Assembly: GCA_963772165.1 (NCBI GenBank)
Contig: CAVYWA010000023.1
Span: 1 to 64,000 of the forward strand
Direction: 5' to 3'
DNA from: JAGVPT01 sp963772165
GTDB taxonomy: Bacteria > Bacteroidota > Ignavibacteria > UBA10030 > UBA8401
Length of the DNA: 64,000 nucleotides
This document shows positions 45,260-52,912 of this stretch, one piece after another; the first letter of the stretch is position 1; each line of letters begins with the position of its first letter. Position numbers and translations under genes: made by a program. The notes below the pieces were generated by a model that was not told where the DNA came from, ran no database searches, and saw nothing but the letters and a program-made list of their open reading frames with translations.

Positions 45260-46105
45260 TTAAGACGATTTCTTGATGCTGTGAGAATCCGCCGGTTTTG
45301 CCGATGAAACAACCACCTGGTCGTCAAAACGGATGTCGATATAGCGAATATCCTGGGAACCTTGCTCGGCGACGAATTTTTTCCAGAAGGCGTCGAGTTT
45401 TACCATTTTCTTTACCGCATCTCCTCGCCCGAAAATGATCGGGACACCGGTATCGGCGGAATAGAGCACCATGTCGTGGCCGCTGTGAATTCGTACTTCC
45501 GAAACGAGGCGATAGAGTTCGCTGCTGACACGCTGGGCGGTTTCCAACGCTTCCAGTGCTGCGAGCACGTCAGCGTGCGTCGTGCGCTGCCCGACTGTTA
45601 CATCGGCAAGCGAATCGATTCCGCTGATCACAGGAAGGTCAAAGATTGCCTGCGATGAAACGTGCGGAAGGACGTAGCCTTCTTCATCAACATACGGCAT
45701 ATCGGCCTTCCCGGGAAGAGAAAGAAGCGCCATCGGCGTTCGCTCTTGTATCGATATTCTGATCGTTGCCGGCGCATCTCGCGTCACGACCACGTCTTTT
45801 ACAAAATGATTTTGTTGAATGTTTTTCTTTATTGACAGCAAATCGATGTCGTACATTTTTGTCTTCAGCGAAACGTGTGCGAGCGCGACGACTTCCTCCT
45901 TCGTTACGATGTGCTCGCCTTCAACAATAATGCCGCTAACGGTAAGGTGGTCTTTCCATTGCATTGTTCCAAACCATGCGGCCAGTGCGAGGATGAATAG
46001 CAGCGCGAATATTCCGTACACCTTCTTTCCGTGCACCGGCTCTATCGGCTGCATGTTGGATTCCAGAAGCGTCATTGCACCGCCTCGGCGATTCTTCTTC
46101 TTCAA
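45260..46105 (-). CDS. ftsQ: Cell division protein FtsQ/DivIB
   Basis: Bitopic divisome protein. 281 residues from TTG 46105 ('MKKKNRRGG', a basic cytoplasmic tail), preferred because it would overlap the restored murB stop as TTGA; an ATG at 46075 is the alternative. One helix ('VYGIFALLFILALAAWFG'), then the POTRA domain ('LTVSGIIVEGEHIVTKEEVV') and the beta domain with 'VTRDAPATIRISIQERTPMA' and 'YVDEEGYVLPHV'. Sequence divergence is normal for FtsQ. Confidence 0.9.
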   Translation of the reverse strand: MKKKNRRGGAMTLLESNMQPIEPVHGKKVYGIFALLFILALAAWFGTMQWKDHLTVSGIIVEGEHIVTKEEVVALAHVSLKTKMYDIDLLSIKKNIQQNHFVKDVVVTRDAPATIRISIQERTPMALLSLPGKADMPYVDEEGYVLPHVSSQAIFDLPVISGIDSLADVTVGQRTTHADVLAALEALETAQRVSSELYRLVSEVRIHSGHDMVLYSADTGVPIIFGRGDAVKKMVKLDAFWKKFVAEQGSQDIRYIDIRFDDQVVVSSAKPADSHSIKKSS

Positions 46106-46991
46106 ATCCCACTAATTTAACCTCGAGTTCAAGCTTAATGCCGCTTCGTTCAAACACCTTCTTCCGCGCAAGGCGGACCAAATCAAAAACGTTGCGCGCC
46201 GTCGCATCTCCGTGATTGACGATGAAATTCCCGTGCCGTTCGGAAATCTCGGCCCCGCCGATCCGTTTGCCTTTCAATCCTGCTTCTTCCACAAGCTTGG
46301 CTGCAAATGTTCCTTCCGGATTCTTGAACATGCTTCCTGAATTCGGCAAGTTCAGCGGCTGCGATTGATTCCGTTTCAACAACAATTCCCGCCGGCGTTT
46401 TAAAAGCTCCGATAAATTGCCTTGCGGCAATGCGAACGAGGCATTCAACACCACGTCACGGGAAAACCCCGACCGCCGGTACGAAAACCCCGCCTGTGCT
46501 TTTGATATTTTTTGGATCGCATCATCCCGATAAATTTCCACTTCGATGAGATGGTCGGAAATTTCTCCGCCGTATGCTCCCGCGTTCATGATCACCGCAC
46601 CGCCGATCGTCCCGGGAATTCCCGCTAACATTTCTACGCCGGCTTTTTGGTGCTGAATGCAAAAATCGACAAACCTGCCCAGCCGGACGCCCGCGTCTGC
46701 GACAATCGTATCGCGATCAATAGCCACGTTTCCCAATCCTTCCTCAAGATTGATGGCCGCCCCTCGAAACCCCTTGTCGCTGATAAGAAGGTTGGAGCCT
46801 TTTCCGATGATCATGAAACGGTAATCAAATTTTTTAAAGAAACGGACCACTTCGATCAAGTCGAATTTATCGGCCGGTTCTAAATAGAAATCCGCCGGGC
46901 CGCCGATTCGAAACGAGGTGTACTTCGCAAGCGGCTCAGCAACCGCAACATGCCCGCGAAAAACTTTCCGTATGTCTTGGACAGAAACCAT
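46102..46991 (-). CDS. murB: UDP-N-acetylenolpyruvoylglucosamine reductase (stop lost by apparent indel)
   Basis: FAD enzyme that makes UDP-MurNAc. FAD loop 'FMIIGKGSNLLISDKGFRGA', 'AGIPGTIGGAVIMNAGAYGG', catalytic Ser region 'NLPNSGSMFKNPEG' and Glu region 'GAEISERHGNFIVNHGDAT' are intact. The natural end is 'LELEVKLVG'. As given, the frame runs 55 codons further into ftsQ, to 45936. One extra G in the coding GGG run at 46108-46110 would give 'KLVGI' and a TGA at 46104-46102 overlapping the ftsQ TTG. I annotate that restored end. Length about 297 residues, normal for the family. Confidence 0.93.
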
Positions 46992-47010
46992 AGTGGAATT
47001 ATGAATTTTA

Positions 47011-47059
47011 AATTATGAATTAGGAATGAGCGGTATTCTTAAATTCCTAATTCATAATT
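47011..47059. repeat. Heptamer-derived hairpin between murB and murC
   Basis: AATTATGAATTAGGAAT (47011-47027) is the exact complement of 47043-47059, a 17-bp stem with a 15-nt loop. Both arms are made of GAATTAT-like 7-bp units, which extend left to about 46996. The right arm includes the last codons and stop of murC. Confidence 0.85.
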
Positions 47060-48432
47060 CTTAATTGCTTTAAGAACTCTTCTCCGTATTTCCAGATATC
47101 TCCAGCGCCCATGGTGATGACGATGTCTCCGGGGCGGGTGTTCTTTTTCAAATATTCCGGAAGTTGTTTCTTGTCCTGAATATAGTGGACATCTTTGTGC
47201 CCGAATTGCTTCGCGGCATTGGCGATCAGCTCGCCGGTGACTCCTTGAATAGGTTCCTCGCGTGCCGGGTAGACGTCGGTCAGCACGAGCACATCCGCAA
47301 GGAGAAACGCTTTACCGAATTCCTCATAAAAATCCCGGGTGCGCGAATACAGGTGCGGCTGAAAAACGCACACAACTCTTCTCCGCCAACCGGATTTTAC
47401 TCCTGAGAGTGTTGCCCTGCATTCGGTCGGGTGATGGGCATAGTCGTCGTATACCGCAATCCCGTTTACCTCTCCTTTTTTTTCCCAGCGGCGGTACACC
47501 CCTGTAAATTTTTCAATGCCCGCTTTCACTTTTGAAAAAGGAACTCCGAGTTGTAGGCCGACTGCGATCGCCGCAAGCGCATTTTGGATGTTGTGTTTTC
47601 CCGGAATCTGCAACGTTATTTGTCCGAGGTCGTTAAAGCCGCGGGCAACGGTGAACGTACTGGTATTTTCTTTGTGATGAATGTCAATCGCCTGAATATC
47701 CGCCTGGGGCGTCAGGCCGTACGACAAGAGTTTTTTCTTGCTAATCTGCGGCATAATATCTTGCAGCGCGGGTTCGTCAAGGCACAGGACGATAAAGCCA
47801 TAGAACGGAACCTTGTTCGCAAATTGAATAAATGCGCCCTTGATATCCTCAAGGTCCCGGTAACAATCAAGATGATCCGTTTCAAGCGTTGTCAAAACGG
47901 CAATCGTCGGCGTAATGGACAAGAACGAACGGTCGAATTCGTCCGCTTCGACAACGATGAAATCTCCTTTGCCGAGCCGTGCATTTGTTCCGCCAAGTCC
48001 GTTCAGCTTTCCGCCGACGATGACCGTTGGATCGAAACCGCCTTCCAGCAGCACAAGGCTCACCATCGATGTCGTTGTCGTTTTTCCGTGTGTGCCTGCG
48101 ATACCGATGCCGTATTTCAGCCGCATCACTTCCGCCAGCATTTCAGCCCGGCGGACGATCGGAATTTTCCGCCTCGTGGCTTCTGCAAGTTCGGGATTCT
48201 CCGGCGCAACAGCAGATGAGTAGACCAGCGTGTCAACATCGGCGGCTAGATTCTCCGCTTTATGTCCTTCATAGATTGTTGCACCGAGCGATTGGAGATG
48301 TTCCGTCACTTCACTTAACGCTCTATCCGATCCGCTCACCGCAAAGCCCTGGTCGATCAATATTTCCGCAATACCGCTCATGCCGATACCGCCGATGCCG
48401 ACAAAATGAATTTTTTTAATTGAACTGAACAT
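47047..48432 (-). CDS. murC: UDP-N-acetylmuramate-L-alanine ligase
   Basis: Adds L-Ala to UDP-MurNAc with ATP. 461 residues. N-terminal 'IHFVGIGGIGMSGIAEILID', Mur ligase P-loop 'GIAGTHGKTTTTSMVSLVLL', 'VVEADEFDRSFLSITPTIAV', 'NIQNALAAIAVGLQLGVPF' and 'YDDYAHHPTECRATLSGVK' with the conserved DDYAHHP. The final residues 'LRIMN' and the stop are encoded by the heptamer repeat, so the C-terminus has been rewritten by that array. Confidence 0.97.
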   Translation of the reverse strand: MFSSIKKIHFVGIGGIGMSGIAEILIDQGFAVSGSDRALSEVTEHLQSLGATIYEGHKAENLAADVDTLVYSSAVAPENPELAEATRRKIPIVRRAEMLAEVMRLKYGIGIAGTHGKTTTTSMVSLVLLEGGFDPTVIVGGKLNGLGGTNARLGKGDFIVVEADEFDRSFLSITPTIAVLTTLETDHLDCYRDLEDIKGAFIQFANKVPFYGFIVLCLDEPALQDIMPQISKKKLLSYGLTPQADIQAIDIHHKENTSTFTVARGFNDLGQITLQIPGKHNIQNALAAIAVGLQLGVPFSKVKAGIEKFTGVYRRWEKKGEVNGIAVYDDYAHHPTECRATLSGVKSGWRRRVVCVFQPHLYSRTRDFYEEFGKAFLLADVLVLTDVYPAREEPIQGVTGELIANAAKQFGHKDVHYIQDKKQLPEYLKKNTRPGDIVITMGAGDIWKYGEEFLKQLRIMN

Positions 48433-48465
48433 ATCCGCGTATTAGGTTTTTCCAAAGAAGCATTA

Positions 48466-48531
48466 CTTATTTCTTATTTCTTATCTTTTCTTATCTCTTA
48501 TCTCTTATTTCTTATCTCTTTCTTCTTACTC
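48466..48531. repeat. Heptamer tandem array (CTTATYT)n
   Basis: CTTATTT twice, CTTATCT, a 3-bp interruption, CTTATCT twice, CTTATTT, CTTATCT, then CTTTCTT and CTTACTC. Lies between murC and the small membrane protein gene and reaches its stop codon. Confidence 0.85.
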
Positions 48532-49020
48532 CCTACTCCGCACCCTGAACCTCCGCCGTTCGCCTTTGGGAACCCTGGCGGCAACATTTTCCATCTCCGC
48601 TATTAGCTCTTTCTCTCGTTCATACCTCCCGACACGAATCCTGTATAGTCGCCGCCGCCCTTGCACTTTAAACACGATGACCTGAAATCTTCCCGCTGTC
48701 TGCACCGACCGTTCCCGCCCGATGTGAAACCATTCGATCTCCGAAAGCGGGATCTCCCTTCTTGTAAACTTATGCTGAAAAATAATCGCCGCCTGTTCAA
48801 TAATAAGCTTCCGGTCTCGTATTTTATTGAGAAACAGCGTAACGAAGGCCACCACAACAAAGAAGCCGATGATGTAAAGGATCGGGTCTCTGAACACCAG
48901 CGTGAATTCGTTCTCAATGAAGCTTCCCCTCACTCCCGCATATAAAATAAGAGTGATCAGATAAATCAGCGCTTGCTGATAGTAAAAATCGAGCTTGTAT
49001 TTGAATTCTTTCGGAGGCAT
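48526..49020 (-). CDS. Two-helix membrane protein with PH-like domain
   Basis: 164 residues inserted between murG and murC. Two helices ('ALIYLITLILYAGVRGSF' and 'PILYIIGFFVVVAFVTLFLN'), then a beta-rich C-terminal domain ('LIIEQAAIIFQHKFTRREIP', then 'LSEIEWFHIGRERSVQTAG', 'FQVIVFKVQGRRRLYRIRVG') that looks like a bacterial PH domain and ends in a very basic tail. Not a standard dcw gene. Both borders carry heptamer arrays. A role in division is only suggested by position. Confidence 0.75.
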   Translation of the reverse strand: MPPKEFKYKLDFYYQQALIYLITLILYAGVRGSFIENEFTLVFRDPILYIIGFFVVVAFVTLFLNKIRDRKLIIEQAAIIFQHKFTRREIPLSEIEWFHIGRERSVQTAGRFQVIVFKVQGRRRLYRIRVGRYEREKELIAEMENVAARVPKGERRRFRVRSRE

Positions 49021-49030
49021 TCGTTATTTT

Positions 49031-49065
49031 CGATTTACAATTTGCGATTTACGATTTACGATTTT
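49031..49065. repeat. Heptamer tandem array (CGATTTA)n
   Basis: CGATTTA, CAATTTG, CGATTTA twice, CGATTTT in 7-bp register. Contains the murG stop codon (49056-49058). Confidence 0.85.
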
Positions 49066-50168
49066 GAAAAGGCCAATGCTAAGATTCTTTGCGCGATTTC
49101 TTTTCCGGCGTTCGGTTTTCCAAGTTGTAAGCTTTTTTCGCTCATTGATCGTTGTCTCTCGCTATTCAAGAAAATATCTTTGATAGTTGATAACGCTTTT
49201 GCATCCAGATCCATATCTTTAATCATCACTGCCGCACCCGCACCGGTCAACGCTTGCGCGTTGAGTTCCTGGTGATTTGCCGCAGCGTGCGGATACGGCA
49301 CAAGTATCGCCGGTTTTCCGATACGCGTTAGCTCGGCAAGTGTCGTAGCGCCGGATCGGCACAAGACAACATCTGCCGCAGCATACGCGTATTCCATCTT
49401 GTCGATAAACTTTCCAATCCAAACACCGGGGGCTCTGTTCAACGCATAGCGATCGAAATCTTTTTCGCCTGTTTGCCAGATTATTTGAATCCCTGCCTTT
49501 ACAAGTTCAGCGGCAATTTTTTCTATTGCCGAATTGATCGATGCTGCGCCGAGGCTCCCACCAAAGACAAGGAGCGTTTTACCGTTAGGTTTTAGGCCGA
49601 AATACTCCGCCCCGTTGTTCCGCGAAGTTTTCCCGAGCGCCTCACGCGTCGGGTTGCCGACAAGGTCAATGACCTTCGGATCGAGTTTCGGCAGCCATTT
49701 CTTCGTTGCCTCAAACGTGAGAAGCACTTTCGAGACTCTCGACGCAACCATCCGCGTCGTCACACCGGGGTAACTATTGCTCTCATGCACCACAGTCGGA
49801 ATTTTCATCAACGACGCGACGGAGAGAATCGGACCGCAAACATATCCTCCCGTACCGACGACCGCGCGTGGTCCTAATTTCCGAATGAGAAAGAACGACT
49901 GAAACAGTGACACGATCACTTTTACCGGGAAAAGCAGATTATCAACCGTCAACCGGCGGTGGAATCCGCTGATCCAAATCGCGTGAAACGCAAATCCCTT
50001 TTCCGGAATAACCCGTGCCTCGATCTTACTCTCCGTGCCGACGAAGTCGATGCGAATATCGGGGCGCATTTTCTTGATTTCCTCTGCAATCGCCAGCGCG
50101 GGAAAAAGATGTCCACCAGTTCCTCCTGCAGCAAAAAGAATTGAAGGCGTTTGCGAGTCAATTGACAT
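49056..50168 (-). CDS. murG: Lipid II synthase, UDP-GlcNAc transferase
   Basis: Peripheral membrane GT-B enzyme converting lipid I to lipid II. 370 residues. 'LFAAGGTGGHLFPALAIAEE' (first G loop), 'RAVVGTGGYVCGPILSVAS', 'VVHESNSYPGVTTRMVAS', 'LLVFGGSLGAASINSAIEKI' and the UDP-GlcNAc motif 'DVVLCRSGATTLAELTRIGK', continuing 'PAILVPYPHAAANHQELNAQ'. The C-terminal 'ALAFSKS' ends in the heptamer array. Confidence 0.97.
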   Translation of the reverse strand: MSIDSQTPSILFAAGGTGGHLFPALAIAEEIKKMRPDIRIDFVGTESKIEARVIPEKGFAFHAIWISGFHRRLTVDNLLFPVKVIVSLFQSFFLIRKLGPRAVVGTGGYVCGPILSVASLMKIPTVVHESNSYPGVTTRMVASRVSKVLLTFEATKKWLPKLDPKVIDLVGNPTREALGKTSRNNGAEYFGLKPNGKTLLVFGGSLGAASINSAIEKIAAELVKAGIQIIWQTGEKDFDRYALNRAPGVWIGKFIDKMEYAYAAADVVLCRSGATTLAELTRIGKPAILVPYPHAAANHQELNAQALTGAGAAVMIKDMDLDAKALSTIKDIFLNSERQRSMSEKSLQLGKPNAGKEIAQRILALAFSKS

Positions 50169-50210
50169 ATCCTTGTTTCCATTTCATTTTTCTCCCTCCA
50201 TCCTCCAGCA

Positions 50211-51389
50211 TCAATACACTTTTCCGACCGCCGGTTCGTTCATTTCAACGGGCAACGGATCCGTCGTTTCTTTCGCCTGCCGCGGATGCAAATCGGTATG
50301 GGCGGAAATGTTCAGCAGCACACCGACGGCAAACGATGAGAAAACGATCGCCGAACCTCCATAGCTCACGAACGGCATGGGCAAACCGGTCGTCGGAAAA
50401 ACCCCGAGCGTGACGAGTGCATTGCCGAGTGCATACACGACGATGGTTGACGTAATGCCGATCGCTAAATATTTTCCGAAATCGTCGGGAGCGTTCTTTG
50501 CTATTTTGAAGCCGCGCAGAAGAATTGTCAGAAAGAGCGCCATAAAAATGATTGTGCCGATAAGCCCGTACTCCTCGCCGACGATTGAAAAAACGAAATC
50601 GCCGTACGATTCCGGCAGAAAAAGATCACGCTGTTTGCTTGCACCCATGCCGACGCCGAACAGCCCGCCGTTGCCGAAGCCGATAATTCCTTGCCAGAGC
50701 TGGTAGTTCGCTTTGTTCGGCGTTGCGGCAGAGCTGTCATGCCCGATGAATGAAAGAATGCGTCTCATCCGATATTCGGCGCTGACCATGTACACAAGGA
50801 CGGCCGGTAGAAGGGCCGACATTGATAAGAAAATATGTTTGAGCCGCGCCCCTCCCGTAAACACCATCATCATCCCGAGAATAAAAATCATCGCGCCGGT
50901 GCTGAAATTCGGCTGAAGCATGACGAGCAGGACAACGCCGCCCACCCACAACATCAACGGTAAAAAGCCCGCTTTGAAATCATAGAGCTTCGTTCCTTTC
51001 GAGGCAAGGAGCGCGCTCAAATGAAACACGAGCGCAAATTTTGCCGCTTCGGAAGGCTGCAGGTTGAATCCGCCGAGACTAAGCCATCTCGCAGCCCCCT
51101 TTACTTCGCCGCCAACGGCCAGCGTAAAAAACAGGAGCACAAGGCAGGCGATGAGCGCAAATTTTGTAAGTTTCTTATAATACTTGTAATCGATGCTCAT
51201 TGCGATGAACATCGTTGCAAGGCCAACCAGCACTTTTATAATGTGCTTGTTCACTAGCCCGCTTGTCGCCCCGTATTTTTGGAGCGACCATGTCGATGAC
51301 GCACTGTAGACCACCACCGTGCTCGCGACCATCAGGAAGAGCACGACGACAAGGATAACCCTGTCAATATGATTCCGCTGCGATTGCAT
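50211..51389 (-). CDS. ftsW: SEDS peptidoglycan polymerase FtsW
   Basis: Polymerises glycan strands from lipid II at the septum together with FtsI. 392 residues, about ten helices. Typical segments: 'DRVILVVVLFLMVASTVVVY', 'WLSLGGFNLQPSEAAKFALV' (W-x-x-x-G-x-x-x-Q-P-S-E), 'ANYQLWQGIIGFGNGGLFGV', 'LPESYGDFVFSIVGEEYGLI' and 'VFPTTGLPMPFVSYGGSAIV'. Placement between murD and murG favours FtsW over RodA. Starts 1 bp after the murD stop. Confidence 0.95.
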   Translation of the reverse strand: MQSQRNHIDRVILVVVLFLMVASTVVVYSASSTWSLQKYGATSGLVNKHIIKVLVGLATMFIAMSIDYKYYKKLTKFALIACLVLLFFTLAVGGEVKGAARWLSLGGFNLQPSEAAKFALVFHLSALLASKGTKLYDFKAGFLPLMLWVGGVVLLVMLQPNFSTGAMIFILGMMMVFTGGARLKHIFLSMSALLPAVLVYMVSAEYRMRRILSFIGHDSSAATPNKANYQLWQGIIGFGNGGLFGVGMGASKQRDLFLPESYGDFVFSIVGEEYGLIGTIIFMALFLTILLRGFKIAKNAPDDFGKYLAIGITSTIVVYALGNALVTLGVFPTTGLPMPFVSYGGSAIVFSSFAVGVLLNISAHTDLHPRQAKETTDPLPVEMNEPAVGKVY

Positions 51390-52784
51390 CTAGTTCGAAC
51401 CCAGTGAATGGACGATCGATTTAAACACCCGTCCCCGCTCTTCAAAATCCGTAAACCAATCGAAGGACGTGCATGCCGGCGAGAGCAGAACCACGTCGCC
51501 GCGGTGCGCAAGACCGGTTGCGACAGCGATCGTTTTCTCCATCGAGGCGATGTTTGGAATATCCGTACCGACTGTATCGACGCGTTCCACGGGAACAGTG
51601 CCTGCGAAATTGCTCACAATTTTTTCTGCTGAATGGCCGATCGCCACAATAGCTCGGACGTTTTTCTTGACAGGATTTTGCATTCCCGAATAATCATTCC
51701 CCTTGTCTTTCCCGCCGAGAATCAGGACAATCGGCTCTGAAAAAGCGCTGAGCGCCCGCAAGACAGCCTCGACGGTTGTGGCTTTAGAATCATTGACGTA
51801 TTTAATGCCGTTCACTTCCCGAACGAATTCCTGGCGGTGTTCAACGCCCTTAAAATTTTTCAGCGTCGAGCGGATGTGTGCCGAACTTACTCCCATCACC
51901 TGAGCGACAAGCGTTGCCGCCATTGCATTCTGCAGATTGTGTTCGCCCCGGATACTGATCTGCGCAATATGAACTATTTCAGACTCTTTCCCGCCTATGC
52001 GCGTTCTCATGATACCGTGATTGAGAAATGCTCCTTCGTTTACTTCTCTCGACGTGCTGAAAGCCAACATTTTACACTTTGCACTTTTAACTTTTAATTG
52101 ACTTAACTCATCGTCCGCATTGTAAATGAGAACATCGTCCGTTGTTTGATTCATGAAAATCCGTGCTTTCGAATCCGCATATTTTTCCATCGAATTTTCG
52201 TACCGGTCCATATGATTTCGGGTAATATTAAGAATGACCGACACTTTGGGGTGAAACGACTCGATCGCGTCGAGTTGAAAACTGCTCACCTCCAGAACAG
52301 CAACATCTGTCTCAGCCAAAGCCAAAACGATATTTGAGAATGCCTCGCCAATGTTGCCCGCAACAGCATGTTTTTTCTTTGCATCGCTGAAGATCCTTCC
52401 CAGCAGTGTGGTTGTTGTTGTTTTGCCGTTGCTGCCGGTGATAGCAACAATCGGCGCTTTACAAAACCAACTTGCAGCTTCCAGCTCGCTGACAACGTCG
52501 ATGCCACGCTTTTTCGCTTCGAGGACAACAGGAGTATCGCTCGGCACTCCCGGACTAAGAACCATCAATGAACAATCAAACACGCGCTCGGAATGGCTAC
52601 CGGCTTCAAACGGAATATTTTCTTTCTGCAACTCTGAAATGCTTTTGCCCAGTTTCGCCGCATCTCCACGGTCGCTGACAAACACTCGCGCGCCGCTCTG
52701 CGCCAGTAATCGCGACACCCCGATACCGCTGCGGGCGGCTCCGATGACTGAAATTTTTTGGTTTCGCAGTAATGATGTCTCCAT
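51390..52784 (-). CDS. murD: UDP-N-acetylmuramoylalanine-D-glutamate ligase
   Basis: Adds D-Glu to UDP-MurNAc-L-Ala. 464 residues. 'ISVIGAARSGIGVSRLLAQS', P-loop 'IVAITGSNGKTTTTTLLGRI', 'VAVLEVSSFQLDAIESFHPK', 'SVILNITRNHMDRYENSMEK', 'VNDSKATTVEAVLRALSAF' and 'IVLILGGKDKGNDYSGM'. Between the central and C-terminal parts the protein carries 'LKVKSAKCKMLAF', encoded by an in-frame heptamer array (52068-52109) where other MurD proteins have a shorter loop. The 128 bp to mraY hold ATCTGCG-type repeats. Confidence 0.96.
   Translation of the reverse strand: METSLLRNQKISVIGAARSGIGVSRLLAQSGARVFVSDRGDAAKLGKSISELQKENIPFEAGSHSERVFDCSLMVLSPGVPSDTPVVLEAKKRGIDVVSELEAASWFCKAPIVAITGSNGKTTTTTLLGRIFSDAKKKHAVAGNIGEAFSNIVLALAETDVAVLEVSSFQLDAIESFHPKVSVILNITRNHMDRYENSMEKYADSKARIFMNQTTDDVLIYNADDELSQLKVKSAKCKMLAFSTSREVNEGAFLNHGIMRTRIGGKESEIVHIAQISIRGEHNLQNAMAATLVAQVMGVSSAHIRSTLKNFKGVEHRQEFVREVNGIKYVNDSKATTVEAVLRALSAFSEPIVLILGGKDKGNDYSGMQNPVKKNVRAIVAIGHSAEKIVSNFAGTVPVERVDTVGTDIPNIASMEKTIAVATGLAHRGDVVLLSPACTSFDWFTDFEERGRVFKSIVHSLGSN
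52068..52109. repeat. Heptamer array inside the murD coding sequence
   Basis: CATTTTA, CACTTTG, CACTTTT, AACTTTT, AATTGAC, TTAACTC: six units, 42 bp, so the reading frame is kept. Same 7-bp period as the intergenic arrays. Confidence 0.75.
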
Positions 52785-52912
52785 GGAGATTGCTCGGATG
52801 ACGCTGATTCATCGCAGATTACTGATTTCTCAGATATAATCATCAACTATATAGTGGCTGCTCATCTGCGCAATCTGCCATCTGAGCAAAATCTGCGCCA
52901 TCAGCGAAATCA

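Noticed and set aside
44444..45307. Plus-strand open frame of 287 codons
   Set aside because: Antisense of ftsA, no family features.
5638..46110. Phase variation or programmed frameshifting as cause of the broken frames
   Set aside because: Runs are only 3-4 bases, one case is essential murB, and I see no slippery heptamer with a downstream structure at these points. Sequencing indels are simpler.
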